Made by a program: the position numbers and the translations under genes | Shown here: piece by piece, positions 43,991-53,354 of the stretch | Layout: each line of letters starts with the position of its first letter | Position numbering within the stretch: position 1 is the stretch's first letter | Assembly (NCBI RefSeq): GCF_029502005.1 | Contig: NZ_JAMQOT010000008.1 | Span: forward strand, 62,001 to 126,000 | Direction of reading: 5' to 3' | Source of the DNA: Natrinema salsiterrestre | GTDB lineage: Archaea; Halobacteriota; Halobacteria; Halobacteriales; Natrialbaceae | DNA: 64,000 nucleotides | Notes under the pieces: model-generated | Told to the model about the DNA's origin: nothing | The model's input: only the letters and a program-made list of their open reading frames with translations | Database searches by the model: none

Positions 43991-44141
43991 TATCGACCGC
44001 GAGCGAGTGAAACGAGCGAGCGGGCCGACGACTGATGTGAGCGAACGACCGACGGGAGTGAGAGAACGGAAGGAGGAGCGCTTTTGATCGAAATTTTGCC
44101 GAGTGCGGTCGCGATGCGACCGCACGCAGAGCAAAATTTCG
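43991..44141 (-). repeat. Dispersed palindromic repeat, copy B
   Basis: Read on the minus strand from just after the polymerase D stop codon: AAATTTTGCTCTGCG, an inner GC-rich hairpin (TGCGGTCGCATCGCGACCGCA), CTCGGCAAAATTT, then AAAGCGCTCCTCC, a variable part, CGGCCCGCTCGCTC and CTCGCTCGCG. These blocks match copy A (12482-12600) in order and in orientation to the preceding gene. The spacer lengths differ and the inner hairpin is unrelated but compensated, as expected of a structured element. Confidence 0.6.
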
Positions 44142-44143
44142 GG

Positions 44144-47100
44144 TCACATGAAATCCTCGATCCCGCTCTGCTTGTTCTTGTCGTTCTCGAAGATACTCTC
44201 GAGGGAGCGCTCGAGGACTTCTAACCGCTGTTTCGTGTAGTCGCGGCAGTCGTACTCCTCGGCGACCTGGATCGCGGTCTGCATGTACTTGTTGACCGAC
44301 CCCTTGTGGACGGTGAGGTTGACGCGGCCGCCGCATTCTCGGCAGTCGCCGGTCAGTGGCATCCGGCGGAACTTCTCGCCGCAGTCGAGACAGCGCGTCT
44401 CCTGACGCGAGAACGCGCGAAGGTTCCCGATCAGGTCCGGCAGGAAGTGGTACTCGATGACCCGCTCGGCGACGTCGGTCTCGTCGACGGCCTCGAGTTT
44501 GCGCGAGAGCTCGAGTTGGGCGTCCATCTTGTCCATCATCGAGCCCAGGGTCTTGTACGCCGAGAGGTCGGGGCCCATCGCGATGTTGGTGGTGTCGTGG
44601 GTGTGCCGGAAGCCGGTGTATTCGGTGTCGGTTCCGAGGGTATCCTCGGCGATCTCGACGTCGACGTCCTCGGGGTCGGCCTGCTCGCGGGTCGCGAGGT
44701 AGAAGTCCCGAGGGTACTGCGTGACGACGTCCATGTTGTGGGCCTCGTCGTCGATCTCGGATGGGTCGATGCGGGAGGACATGACGAGCGGGGCGTCCAT
44801 CTTGCCCCCGCGCTGGTCGGGGAGGAAGGACTTGCTGAAGTTAAGCAGCCCGTCAAGTAGCAGCATCACACAGTCTTCGTCGCCGTCGCAATTCCGGCGC
44901 TTCGCGGCGTGAAAGTACGGATGCGCGTATCCGACCGCCGCGCTCGTGAAACCGATCACTCTCCCGACAGTTGCGGCAGACGTGTGGGGTGCCATCCCGA
45001 AGACGAGTTCGCCCACGAGGTCCTGCCGGTCCTCGAACTCGTAGAAGGGCTCGAGGCCGTAGTACTGCTCGAGCAGGTCGTCGATGAAGTCGGCCGTTCG
45101 CAGCATGTGCTCGGCCGCGCCGTCGGAGAGGACGATGTCCTGGACGCGGAGTTCCACCAGTTGGTCCTCGTGGGTCAGCGCCTCGCCGTGGATGTCCGCC
45201 TCGTAGCCCAGCGCCTGGAGCTGGCCGACGTCGACGTCGAGTTCGCTGGCGCGGACGGAGGTGACGGGAAGGTCCGTCATGTCGTAGCGAACGGTGCCGT
45301 CCTTGAACGAGGAGACGTCGTGTTTGGCGCGCAGAATGCCCTTCTCGATGGGTTCTGGGACCTTGTTCTGCGAGGAGAGCCCCTTGACGCCTTTCAGGAT
45401 CTCGAAGGCGTTCTCGCGTTCCCCGACCGACTCGAGCGCGTCGCGGTACTCCTCGTGGACGTCGATCTCGCGGGTCTCGACGCACGTGCCCTCGCGCTCG
45501 CAGTGGTCGCACTCGACGCGGCCGGCCTCGTCGGGCTCGAGGCGCTCGTCGCAGTCGGGACAGCGGTAGTCCGGCGTCGTCCGGGCGTTACAGTCCGGAC
45601 AGCGGTTCTTGAACGTCTCCGTTCCGCACGACTCACAGCGCTTCCGGCCGATCTGGAGTTCGACCACGCCGGGCGTATCGGACATCGTCTCGGCGTGTTT
45701 GGCGGCGTCGGCGACGTTGCGCTGTGCGCCGCCGGCCTCGCCGATCGGGAACAGGGTATGAACTGCGGGGCTCAGGTCGCGGCTCTCGGATTTTTCCGGC
45801 CGTCCCATCCGGTTACCGATTCGGGTCGGTGCCCGTTCGCGGACCCGAAACGGCGCGACCTCGTTGACCGCCTCGATCGCGTTGTCCCCGTCGGTCTCGT
45901 GACCCCACGTCCGGGCCCGCTCGGAGAGTTCGTCGTCCGACCACGTGCGATCGAGTTCGACGGCCGCTTCTTCGCGTTCGCCGGCCTCGAGCGCAGCGCC
46001 GTCGGCCACTGCGCGTCGGGGCTCACAGCCGAGCGTGCGGACGAACGGCCGCCAGTCGTCGATCTCGATGCGGTCCTCGTCCGCGCGCTGGCGGTGCTCG
46101 ATGACGATCGTCTCGAGGGCCTCGCGAACGGGATCGGTGAAGTCCAGAACGAGGGTCGTGTCGCCGTCTCCGTCGACGTCGCCCTCGATCCGCCCCTCTG
46201 CAACTGCCGCCGCGAGCGTCCGAACGGCGTCGACGGAGATGTCGTGCCAGAGGTAGGTATACTCGGGATGGAGCGGCGCGTCGTACTCGACGGCCCACTC
46301 CAGAGCGTCCCCCGGATCGGGGAACTCGAGGTCGATTCGAGGGTCGTCCTCGAGCGCCTGAACGTCAGCGCCCGCGGCCTCGAGGTCCTGGATCCACCAC
46401 TCGTAGGTGTAGGAGGCGGGGGCGAGCGGGTGGTTGTTCTCGACGAACTCGCCGTAGTTGACCAGATACTCCCCGAGATCGAGGATCGCCTCGACGCCGT
46501 TTCTGATCTCGAGGGCGTCCTCGGGGTCGTCGATCCGCCGGACGTCGCCGTTGGCGAGTTTGACCGTCGGTCCCTCGAGGGAGTCGACGGGGACGACGCC
46601 GGCGGCCTTGCCGGGGCGTTCGGTCTTGATCTGGGTGCCCGTCGCGAGGAAGTCGTCGACCAGATGCATCGCGGCGGGGTGGACGCCGGCGGTCGCGAAG
46701 CCGTGATTGCGCGCGCGGCCGTAGCGCAGGCGAAAGCCGCCGTGTGCGCACGGATGAGAGAAGACGGGGCGGCCGGCGATCAGATCCCGAAGGAACTTCT
46801 CGGACGTCTCGACGCGGGGTGGGCCCTCGGATTCGTCGGTGGTGGGATCGTCGTCGGCTTCCGCTTCCTCGGCACTGCCCTCGGCCGTCGCTTCCTCGTC
46901 AGCGTCGCCGTCGGACTCGTCGTCGCCGGTCGCTCCCTCGTCGTCGTAGTAGTTGCCGTCGATGAGGTCCTGGAGCCACGGCCAGTCGACCTCGTCGAGG
47001 TTTCTGGTGTAGCGCTGGATCTTCGGCGCTTTCAGTGCGATCCCCTCGCCGAGGACGAGACACATTCCGCCCCGGGCGCTGTTGGTGTCGACCCGATCGA

Positions 47101-47785
47101 GGTCGCGGAAGCCAGAGACCTCCTCGTCGCCGGTGGCCTCCCCGTCGAGCATGATCGGGAGGTGTTTGGCGATGAATTTCGCCTCCTTGGCCTTCGGGGT
47201 GTACTGGAGCCCGGTCTCCTTGTCGTAGAGGGCGATCTCCTCGGCGTAGCGCTCGACCTCCTCCTCGCGGGCGCTGTACTGTTCGATGCCGACGAGCGCG
47301 CGCGTGTAGTCGGCGACGAGCACCGAGAGCGCCTGTGCGGTCCCGCCCGCGGAGCGGATCGGGCCGGCGTAGTAGACGTTGACGAACTCCGTCCCGTCGT
47401 CGTTCTCGAGGATCTCGACCTTGTCGATCCCCTCGATGGGGGCTGCGACGACGCCCTCGGTCAACAGGGCGACCGCGGTGCGGACCGCGCCCTCGACCTT
47501 GCCCGCCTTCGTCTCGTAGTCGCCGACCCGGCCCTCGGCGAAGTCCTCTGCGAGCTCGAGGGCCGCCTCTTCTCTGCTCATCTGGCCTTCGAGTTCGCGG
47601 ACCCGCTCGGCGACGCCGTCGATCCCGAGGATGTTCTCGACGCGGTCGGCCATGTCCTTGGCGACCGGAATTTCGACCTCTGGCTTCGGGTCTGCCCCCC
47701 GTTTTTTCGCTCGGCCGGCGACGTCCAGAGCCTCGTCGAGTTGGTCCTCGAGCCCCTCGAAGTACCGTTCGTCTTCCCGCCGCAT
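44144..47785 (-). CDS. polC: DNA polymerase D (PolII) large catalytic subunit DP2
   Basis: A 1213-residue catalytic subunit of the archaeal replicative polymerase D. The active-site double-psi barrel motif NCDGDEDCVMLL lies at about residue 965, followed by LNFSKSFLPDQRGGKMDAPL. Zinc-binding cysteine sets occur around CESCGTETFKNRCPDC and CPDCDERLEPDE, and again near the C terminus (CLDCGEKFR, CRECGGRV). The N terminus has RSAGGTAQALSVLVADYTR. There is no intein and the length is normal. A very acidic insert lies at about 280-320. It follows the PPC-domain gene by one base, so both share a transcript. The small subunit gene is not in this window. Confidence 0.97.
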   Translation of the reverse strand: MRREDERYFEGLEDQLDEALDVAGRAKKRGADPKPEVEIPVAKDMADRVENILGIDGVAERVRELEGQMSREEAALELAEDFAEGRVGDYETKAGKVEGAVRTAVALLTEGVVAAPIEGIDKVEILENDDGTEFVNVYYAGPIRSAGGTAQALSVLVADYTRALVGIEQYSAREEEVERYAEEIALYDKETGLQYTPKAKEAKFIAKHLPIMLDGEATGDEEVSGFRDLDRVDTNSARGGMCLVLGEGIALKAPKIQRYTRNLDEVDWPWLQDLIDGNYYDDEGATGDDESDGDADEEATAEGSAEEAEADDDPTTDESEGPPRVETSEKFLRDLIAGRPVFSHPCAHGGFRLRYGRARNHGFATAGVHPAAMHLVDDFLATGTQIKTERPGKAAGVVPVDSLEGPTVKLANGDVRRIDDPEDALEIRNGVEAILDLGEYLVNYGEFVENNHPLAPASYTYEWWIQDLEAAGADVQALEDDPRIDLEFPDPGDALEWAVEYDAPLHPEYTYLWHDISVDAVRTLAAAVAEGRIEGDVDGDGDTTLVLDFTDPVREALETIVIEHRQRADEDRIEIDDWRPFVRTLGCEPRRAVADGAALEAGEREEAAVELDRTWSDDELSERARTWGHETDGDNAIEAVNEVAPFRVRERAPTRIGNRMGRPEKSESRDLSPAVHTLFPIGEAGGAQRNVADAAKHAETMSDTPGVVELQIGRKRCESCGTETFKNRCPDCNARTTPDYRCPDCDERLEPDEAGRVECDHCEREGTCVETREIDVHEEYRDALESVGERENAFEILKGVKGLSSQNKVPEPIEKGILRAKHDVSSFKDGTVRYDMTDLPVTSVRASELDVDVGQLQALGYEADIHGEALTHEDQLVELRVQDIVLSDGAAEHMLRTADFIDDLLEQYYGLEPFYEFEDRQDLVGELVFGMAPHTSAATVGRVIGFTSAAVGYAHPYFHAAKRRNCDGDEDCVMLLLDGLLNFSKSFLPDQRGGKMDAPLVMSSRIDPSEIDDEAHNMDVVTQYPRDFYLATREQADPEDVDVEIAEDTLGTDTEYTGFRHTHDTTNIAMGPDLSAYKTLGSMMDKMDAQLELSRKLEAVDETDVAERVIEYHFLPDLIGNLRAFSRQETRCLDCGEKFRRMPLTGDCRECGGRVNLTVHKGSVNKYMQTAIQVAEEYDCRDYTKQRLEVLERSLESIFENDKNKQSGIEDFM

Positions 47786-47786
47786 G

Positions 47787-48206
47787 TCAGAGCCAGAGGT
47801 CCAGTTCGGTGGTCTCGTCGTACGCGCGCTCGAGCGGCTCCTCGAAGACGCGCATGTGGACCTCGCCGGCCCAGACCGTCGCCTCGTTCAGGTGGCCGGC
47901 GACCGCCTCGCCGTCTGGTCCAGAGAGGACCGCGTGCGTGTGCGCGAAGCGCTCCTCGTCCAGCCGGGAGACGTTGCCGGTACAGCTGGCGACCTCGAGC
48001 GGTTCGTCGAACTCGATCGGGTAGTATTCGCACTCCTCCTGATCGTAAAACCACAGTTCGGCGTCCTGGACCGCGCCGAGCGCGGTAAACCAGGCGGCGT
48101 CGGCTTCGACCGCGTCCGCGAGCGACTCGATCTCGGCCCGCCAGTCGGCACCGGTCTCAAGGCGGGCGACGTACTCGCCCGCGGGTTCGACGGCACGATA
48201 GTTCAT
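47787..48206 (-). CDS. PPC/DUF296-domain DNA-binding-like protein
   Basis: A 139-residue single PPC domain: FTALGAVQDAELWFYDQE, EVASCTGNVSR, HTHAVLSGPDGEAVAGHL and AGEVHMRVFEEPLERAYDE are the typical strands and the histidine-containing loop. In plants the domain is attached to AT-hooks. Prokaryotic members are stand-alone trimers that may bind metal or nucleotides. It is encoded immediately upstream of polymerase D large subunit in one operon, hinting at a replication-linked or regulatory role. That hint is inference. Confidence 0.87.
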   Translation of the reverse strand: MNYRAVEPAGEYVARLETGADWRAEIESLADAVEADAAWFTALGAVQDAELWFYDQEECEYYPIEFDEPLEVASCTGNVSRLDEERFAHTHAVLSGPDGEAVAGHLNEATVWAGEVHMRVFEEPLERAYDETTELDLWL

Positions 48207-48409
48207 ACACGTCTACTGTATCGGCGGGTAGAAAAAGTTCTCCGTTCGTCCATCGGGGTGTACGAACGGGCACGTGTTGGGCCAAGGATAGAAAGTATTA
48301 AGACTATAGCCTAACTGTATGCAATCATCAGTCACTGTCATCATCATATATGGATGATGGCCCGGTAACCGACTACCAACAGGGACGTTTTTGCGGCATA
48401 TATCGCACA

Positions 48410-48430
48410 GATACCAAAAATTATATAGTC
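48410..48430 (+). promoter_or_regulatory. Promoter of the peptide ABC transporter operon
   Basis: AAAAATTATATAGTCC (about 48415-48430) is a strong TATA-like box 25-40 nt before the ATG at 48455, in the AT-rich spacer between the PPC gene and the transporter. Confidence 0.5.
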
Positions 48431-48454
48431 CCACTCATTGAAGCTGTCATCGGT

Positions 48455-50038
48455 ATGTCACGGCAGATGTCAGAACTGACTCGACGACGGCTGCTTGGTT
48501 CGGGTGCAGCCGTCTCGGCGGCAGCAATCGCAGGGTGTATCGGTGGGAGCGAAAGCGATGGTTCCGATCAGCTCCACTTTACCCAAGAACAGTCTCGGGA
48601 GGAGAACTTCGATCCGGTAATTTCGAACGACGCGTACAGTTTTCAGGTGATTCAGCTCATCTTCGACGGGCTCTACGAGTTCGACGAGGGGCTCGAGCTC
48701 CAGCCGAAGCTCGCGACGGGCGAGCCGACCGTCGAGCGCGACGGAACCAGGTACATCTTCGAGATCGAGGAGGCGGCCGAATTTCACAACGGCGAGGACG
48801 TGACCGCGGAGGACGTCGCCCACTCGTTCACCGCACCGGTCGAGGAGGAGACGGAGAACGCTTCCTCGTACAACATGATCGAGAGCACCGAAGTCATCGA
48901 CGACTACCAGCTTCAGGTCGACCTCGGTGAAGACCCCTACGGCCCGTTCGAACTGCAGACGATGGGCGTGACGGTCGTTCCGAAGAGCTACCGAACTGAA
49001 GACCGAGAAAACTTCAACAAGAATCCGGTCGGCGCCGGTCCGTTCGAGTTCTCCGAGCTGCAGGAGAACGAGTACGTCGAGATCGAGAAGTACGACGACT
49101 ACTGGGGCGATCTCGATCCGAACATCGAGCAGGCCCGCTTCGTGGCCCACGACGACGCGGCGGGTCGTATCTCCGAGATCCGCGCGGGGAACACCGACGT
49201 CATCGCGGGCATTCCGAACGACGACTGGAGCGTCCTCGAGAACGAGGAGGGGGTCACCCTCCACTCGTCGGAGAGTCCGACGTACATGTACATGGCGTTT
49301 AACTGCAACGAGGGGCCGACGACGAACCCCGAGGTGCGGCGGGCCATCGCCCACTCGTTCTCGATGTCCGACTTCATCGAGTCCAACGGCGAGAACGTGA
49401 CCTCGCCGATGTACAGCCCGATTCCGCCGGTCGTCAACGAGATCTGGGAGTTCCCGGAAGACGAGTATCAGGACATGCTTCCGGAGTACGACCCGGACCA
49501 GGCGAAGTCGCTGCTCGACGAACACGCGCCGGACGACTTCACGCCGACGATCATCACGCCCGAGGGGATCCGCGCGCAACTCGCCGAACGGATCGCCACC
49601 CGGCTGGACGAGATCGGCTACGGGGCCGACGTGCAGGTGCTGGACTTCGCGACGCTCGTCGATACGTACACCAGCGGGAACGCCGACGACTATCAGATGT
49701 ACTTACTGGGCTGGACCGGCGGTCCCGACCCGGACTACTACCTCTACCCGCTCTTCCACGAAAGCGGAGCAGGGACTAACCAGGGCCACTACTACGACGG
49801 CAGCGACGGCTTCCACGAGGCGATCGCCGAGGGACGCAACTCGGCCGGACAGGAGGAACGCTACGAGATCTACGAGCCCGTCATCCGTGAGATCGTCGAA
49901 CAACTCCCGGCACTGCCGGCGTTCACGCAGGATAACACGATGGCCTCGCGGAACCACGTGCAAGACCTCCAGGCGCACCCGAACGTCAATCGAAATCCCA
50001 CCCTCGTCGCGGACTACACGAACGTGTCGCTGGAGTGA
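48455..50038 (+). CDS. Peptide/oligopeptide ABC transporter substrate-binding lipoprotein
   Basis: A 527-residue family 5 (DppA/OppA-type) binding protein. The N terminus TRRRLLGSGAAVSAAAIAGC carries a twin arginine and a lipobox cysteine (C28), so it is exported by Tat and lipid-anchored, as is usual for haloarchaea. Family segments include FHNGEDVTAEDVAHSF, NPVGAGPFEFSEL, YMYMAFNCNEGPTTNPEVRR and LLGWTGGPDPDYYLYPLF. The first ATG (48455) is chosen over the one at 48467. It is first in a five-gene operon. The ligand could be di- or oligopeptides or a sugar oligomer. Confidence 0.92.
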   Translation: MSRQMSELTRRRLLGSGAAVSAAAIAGCIGGSESDGSDQLHFTQEQSREENFDPVISNDAYSFQVIQLIFDGLYEFDEGLELQPKLATGEPTVERDGTRYIFEIEEAAEFHNGEDVTAEDVAHSFTAPVEEETENASSYNMIESTEVIDDYQLQVDLGEDPYGPFELQTMGVTVVPKSYRTEDRENFNKNPVGAGPFEFSELQENEYVEIEKYDDYWGDLDPNIEQARFVAHDDAAGRISEIRAGNTDVIAGIPNDDWSVLENEEGVTLHSSESPTYMYMAFNCNEGPTTNPEVRRAIAHSFSMSDFIESNGENVTSPMYSPIPPVVNEIWEFPEDEYQDMLPEYDPDQAKSLLDEHAPDDFTPTIITPEGIRAQLAERIATRLDEIGYGADVQVLDFATLVDTYTSGNADDYQMYLLGWTGGPDPDYYLYPLFHESGAGTNQGHYYDGSDGFHEAIAEGRNSAGQEERYEIYEPVIREIVEQLPALPAFTQDNTMASRNHVQDLQAHPNVNRNPTLVADYTNVSLE

Positions 50039-50161
50039 ACGTAGTGAGCGGTGTCGCCTGCGGTCGGCGGGAGAGACGAACCGGTTCCCCCGCCGGCCCG
50101 CCATCGGTGACGCCGAGTCAAGGTACGGTAGCGACGAGAAGAGAGACCGATTCGGAAATCA

Positions 50162-51163
50162 ATGAAGCTACTCAAATACACGATATACAGGCTCTTGCAG
50201 GCGATTCCCGTCCTGATCGGGATCTCCGTCATCACGTTCCTGCTCGCGAACCTGGGGCCGGGCGATCCGGTCAGCCTCATGCTTCAGGGACAGGAACACA
50301 GCGAGGAGCTAGTCAGAGCGATCGAACAACGGTACGGACTCGATAGACCCCTACACGAACGGTACATAACGTACATGAGCGGGCTGCTGGAGGGTGATCT
50401 CGGCCAGAGCATCTACTATCAACGCCCGGTCAGTGCGCTGATACTGGATCGGCTCGGACCGACGCTCCTGCTCGTCCTCTCGGCGTACGCGTTCGCGCTG
50501 GTAACCGCGATTCCGCTCGGGGTCGTCGCCGCCAACAGGCGAAACGAACCGACCGATCACGCCTCGCGGGTCGCCGCGCTCTTCGGCGTCAGCACCCCGT
50601 CGTTCTGGATCGGGATCGTCCTGATCCTGATCTTCGCGGTCAAACTGGGCTGGCTCCCCTCCAGCGGGCTCTATTACCCGTGGCGACCGCCCAGTTCCTA
50701 TCCGGGGATCAACGGCCATCTCGAGTTGTACTACGAGACGGCAAGACATCTGCTGTTGCCGATGATCGCGCTGGGGACCTTGCAGATGGCGACGATCATG
50801 CGCGTCGAGCGCACGCAGATGATCGAGTCCCTGCAGGGAGAGTACGTCAAACTGGCCCGCGCCTACGGCGTACCCGAACGGACGATTCTTCGGAAGCACG
50901 CCTTCCAGGTCGCCCAGTTGCCGATTATCACGATCGTCGGTGCGAACCTGTCGACGGCGATCGGGGGGGCGGTACTGACCGAGACGGTATTCAACATCAA
51001 CGGGATGGGACAGCTGTTCATTGAAGCGATCCAACAAAACGACTACCAGCTCGTGATGGGTATCACGATGATGCTCGGCTTTCTGTTCGTGGTCGGCGTC
51101 ATCATCACCGACATCTCGTATGCGTACGTCGATCCACGGGTCACCTACGGTGAGAGGGACTAA
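50162..51163 (+). CDS. ABC transporter permease (DppB-type)
   Basis: A 333-residue inner-membrane permease with about six helices. The start YTIYRLLQAIPVLIGISVIT and the gap before LGPGDP are typical of DppB/OppB. The EAA-type coupling loop that contacts the ATPases is EYVKLARAYGVPERTILRKH. TETVFNINGMGQLFIEAI is near the C terminus. It forms a heterodimer with the DppC-type permease encoded 2 bp downstream. Confidence 0.93.
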   Translation: MKLLKYTIYRLLQAIPVLIGISVITFLLANLGPGDPVSLMLQGQEHSEELVRAIEQRYGLDRPLHERYITYMSGLLEGDLGQSIYYQRPVSALILDRLGPTLLLVLSAYAFALVTAIPLGVVAANRRNEPTDHASRVAALFGVSTPSFWIGIVLILIFAVKLGWLPSSGLYYPWRPPSSYPGINGHLELYYETARHLLLPMIALGTLQMATIMRVERTQMIESLQGEYVKLARAYGVPERTILRKHAFQVAQLPIITIVGANLSTAIGGAVLTETVFNINGMGQLFIEAIQQNDYQLVMGITMMLGFLFVVGVIITDISYAYVDPRVTYGERD

Positions 51164-51165
51164 TC

Positions 51166-52197
51166 ATGGCAGTCGGAGAATCACAACTCGGGAGTGACAC
51201 CGAATCGGCGGTCGATGAGGGAGACGTCGAGGCCCGCGTCGGCTGGCGATACACGCTGGCACAGATCAAGCAGGATACGACCGCCCGCTGGGGGTTGTAC
51301 GTCGTGGCGTTCGTGATAACCGTCGCGACCTATGCGATCGTGGACAGCAACCTCTCCCTGCTCACGTTCGGACGACTACCGGACTACGCGTTCGCACAGG
51401 CGTTACCGATCTTCGATCATCCCACGCGCATCCCGCCACCGGGAGAGGGGACACAGCACATGCCACCGTACTTCCCGCTCGCAGAGCAGTCGTGGAACCC
51501 GCTGCCGGCCGGCGGCACGATCGAGCACCCGCTTGGGACCGACCATACGGGGCGAGACTACTTCACGAGGATCGTCTACGGCACACAGGTGTCGGTGTTC
51601 GTCGGGATCGTCTCGACGTTCATCGGCCTCTCCATCGGAACGATTATCGGTGCTGTCGCCGGTTACTACGGCGGCAAGACCGACGACATTCTGATGCGGG
51701 TCGTCGAGATGATTTACTCGATTCCGCCGCTGATCCTCATCATCGTCTTCACCGTCTTCGTCGGCGGGACGAGCATCTGGTACGCGGTGATCGGCGTCGG
51801 GATCACGTTCGTACCCATCTTCGCACGTATCATCCGGAGCCGGGTCCTGAGCATCCGCGAGATGGACTACATCGAAGCGGCGCGAGCGTCCGGCGTAAAG
51901 GACCGCAACATCATCATGCGACACGTCGTCCCGAACAGCTTCGCGCCGGTGCTGGTGTACGCGACGCTCCAGATCGGCGTGACGATCCTCGTCGTCGCCG
52001 GTCTCTCGTTCCTCGGCTACGGTGCACAGCCGCCGACCCCCGACTGGGGCCAGATGCTCAACATCTCACACGGCTACATGCACTCGAACCTCTGGCTCTC
52101 GATCTGGCCGGGACTGGCGATTATGATCACCATCATGGGCTTCAACCTGCTGGGCGACGGCCTGCAGGACGCCCTCGACCCCCGAATCGACGACTAA
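51166..52197 (+). CDS. ABC transporter permease (DppC-type)
   Basis: A 343-residue permease with an N-terminal helix, a long extracytoplasmic loop (about 65-125) containing HPLGTDHTGRDYFTRIVYGT, and five more helices. The coupling loop is DYIEAARASGVKDRNIIMRH. SFLGYGAQPPTPDWGQML and DALDPRIDD near the end are diagnostic for DppC. A hydrophilic 40-residue N-terminal extension is typical of haloarchaea. It partners the DppB-type permease and both ATPases of this operon. Confidence 0.93.
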   Translation: MAVGESQLGSDTESAVDEGDVEARVGWRYTLAQIKQDTTARWGLYVVAFVITVATYAIVDSNLSLLTFGRLPDYAFAQALPIFDHPTRIPPPGEGTQHMPPYFPLAEQSWNPLPAGGTIEHPLGTDHTGRDYFTRIVYGTQVSVFVGIVSTFIGLSIGTIIGAVAGYYGGKTDDILMRVVEMIYSIPPLILIIVFTVFVGGTSIWYAVIGVGITFVPIFARIIRSRVLSIREMDYIEAARASGVKDRNIIMRHVVPNSFAPVLVYATLQIGVTILVVAGLSFLGYGAQPPTPDWGQMLNISHGYMHSNLWLSIWPGLAIMITIMGFNLLGDGLQDALDPRIDD

Positions 52198-52199
52198 CA

Positions 52200-53354
52200 A
52201 TGAGTTCCGAACCACTACTTCGCGTCGAAAACCTCAAAACGCAGTTCTTCACGGAAACCGGTACAGTACGCGCCGTCGACGGCATCTCCTTCGAGGTCCG
52301 CGAGGGCGAGATCGTCGGCCTCGTCGGCGAGAGCGGCGCCGGCAAGAGCGTCGCCTCGATGAGCCTGCTGCGGCTCGTCGAGAACCCCGGCGAGATCGTC
52401 GCCGGCGAAATAACCTACAAAGGGGAAACCATCTTCGGCCTCGAGGAGGGACCCGACGGCGAGCTCCAAGAGCGCGACGACATGCTCTCGAACGAGGAGA
52501 TCAGGACCCGGATCCGGGGCAACGAGATCGCGGTGATCTTTCAGGACCCGATGGAGTCGCTCAATCCGGTCTTCACCGTCGGCGGGCAGCTCCGGGAGTT
52601 CATCGAACTCAACCGGGGGCTGTCGAAAGACGAGGCCAAAACGGAGGCGATCGACATGCTTCGGGAGGTCGGTATTCCGGATCCCGAAGAGCGCTACGAG
52701 GAGTATCCACACCAGTTCTCCGGCGGCATGCGCCAGCGCGTGCTCATCGCGATGGCGCTGGCCTGCGAACCCAGCCTGATCATCGCCGACGAGCCGACGA
52801 CGGCACTGGACGTCACCGTCGAGGGGCAGATCCTCGATCTCGTCGACGATCTCCAGGACAAGTACGGCACGAGCTTCATCTGGGTCACCCACGATATGGG
52901 CGTCGTCGCCGAGATCTGCGATCGGGTAAACGTGATGTATCTGGGCGAAATCGTCGAGCAAGCCCCCGTCGACGAACTGTTCTACGACACCAAACACCCC
53001 TACACCAACGCCTTGCTGAACTCGATTCCCCGTCCCGATCGCACCGTCACGGAACTCGAGGCGATCGAGGGGGTGATGCCCGAAGCGATCAACCCGCCGT
53101 CGGGCTGTCGGTTCCACCCGCGCTGTCCCGACGCACGGGAGGTGTGCAAACGGGTCCACCCCGAGGCGAAGACCGTCGCCGACGCAGACGGCGAGGCTCA
53201 TCGCGCGGCTTGCGTGAAACACGACGCCTTCGACGCCGGCTACGAGGACAGCTCGATGCTCGAGGGGGCCGTCGGATCGACCGAACGCGAGCCGGAGTCG
53301 GAACTCGCGGTGAATCCGGCGGGCGACGACAGCGGAGGTGAGGGTCGTGAGTAG
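52200..53354 (+). CDS. Peptide ABC transporter ATP-binding protein (DppD-type)
   Basis: A 384-residue ATPase. Walker A is GESGAGKS, the Q loop is FQDPMESL, the signature is FSGGMRQR and Walker [13 protein letters not shown]. The C-terminal oligopeptide-transporter domain has [19 protein letters not shown] and later AACVKHD, the cysteines that can bind an Fe-S cluster or metal in this family. An insert between Walker A and the Q loop ([16 protein letters not shown]) is haloarchaeal. The start is two bases after the permease stop, and its end overlaps the second ATPase gene. Confidence 0.94.
   Translation: MSSEPLLRVENLKTQFFTETGTVRAVDGISFEVREGEIVGLVGESGAGKSVASMSLLRLVENPGEIVAGEITYKGETIFGLEEGPDGELQERDDMLSNEEIRTRIRGNEIAVIFQDPMESLNPVFTVGGQLREFIELNRGLSKDEAKTEAIDMLREVGIPDPEERYEEYPHQFSGGMRQRVLIAMALACEPSLIIADEPTTALDVTVEGQILDLVDDLQDKYGTSFIWVTHDMGVVAEICDRVNVMYLGEIVEQAPVDELFYDTKHPYTNALLNSIPRPDRTVTELEAIEGVMPEAINPPSGCRFHPRCPDAREVCKRVHPEAKTVADADGEAHRAACVKHDAFDAGYEDSSMLEGAVGSTEREPESELAVNPAGDDSGGEGRE

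Noticed and set aside
44144-47785. Intein in the polymerase D large subunit
   Set aside because: Archaeal polC genes sometimes carry inteins, but the length is normal and no splicing-block or endonuclease motifs are seen.
44909-48088. 1059-codon plus-strand frame opposite polymerase D large subunit
   Set aside because: Very long but only an antisense shadow; its sequence is low-complexity valine/aspartate/leucine repeats and the opposite frame is a full polymerase.
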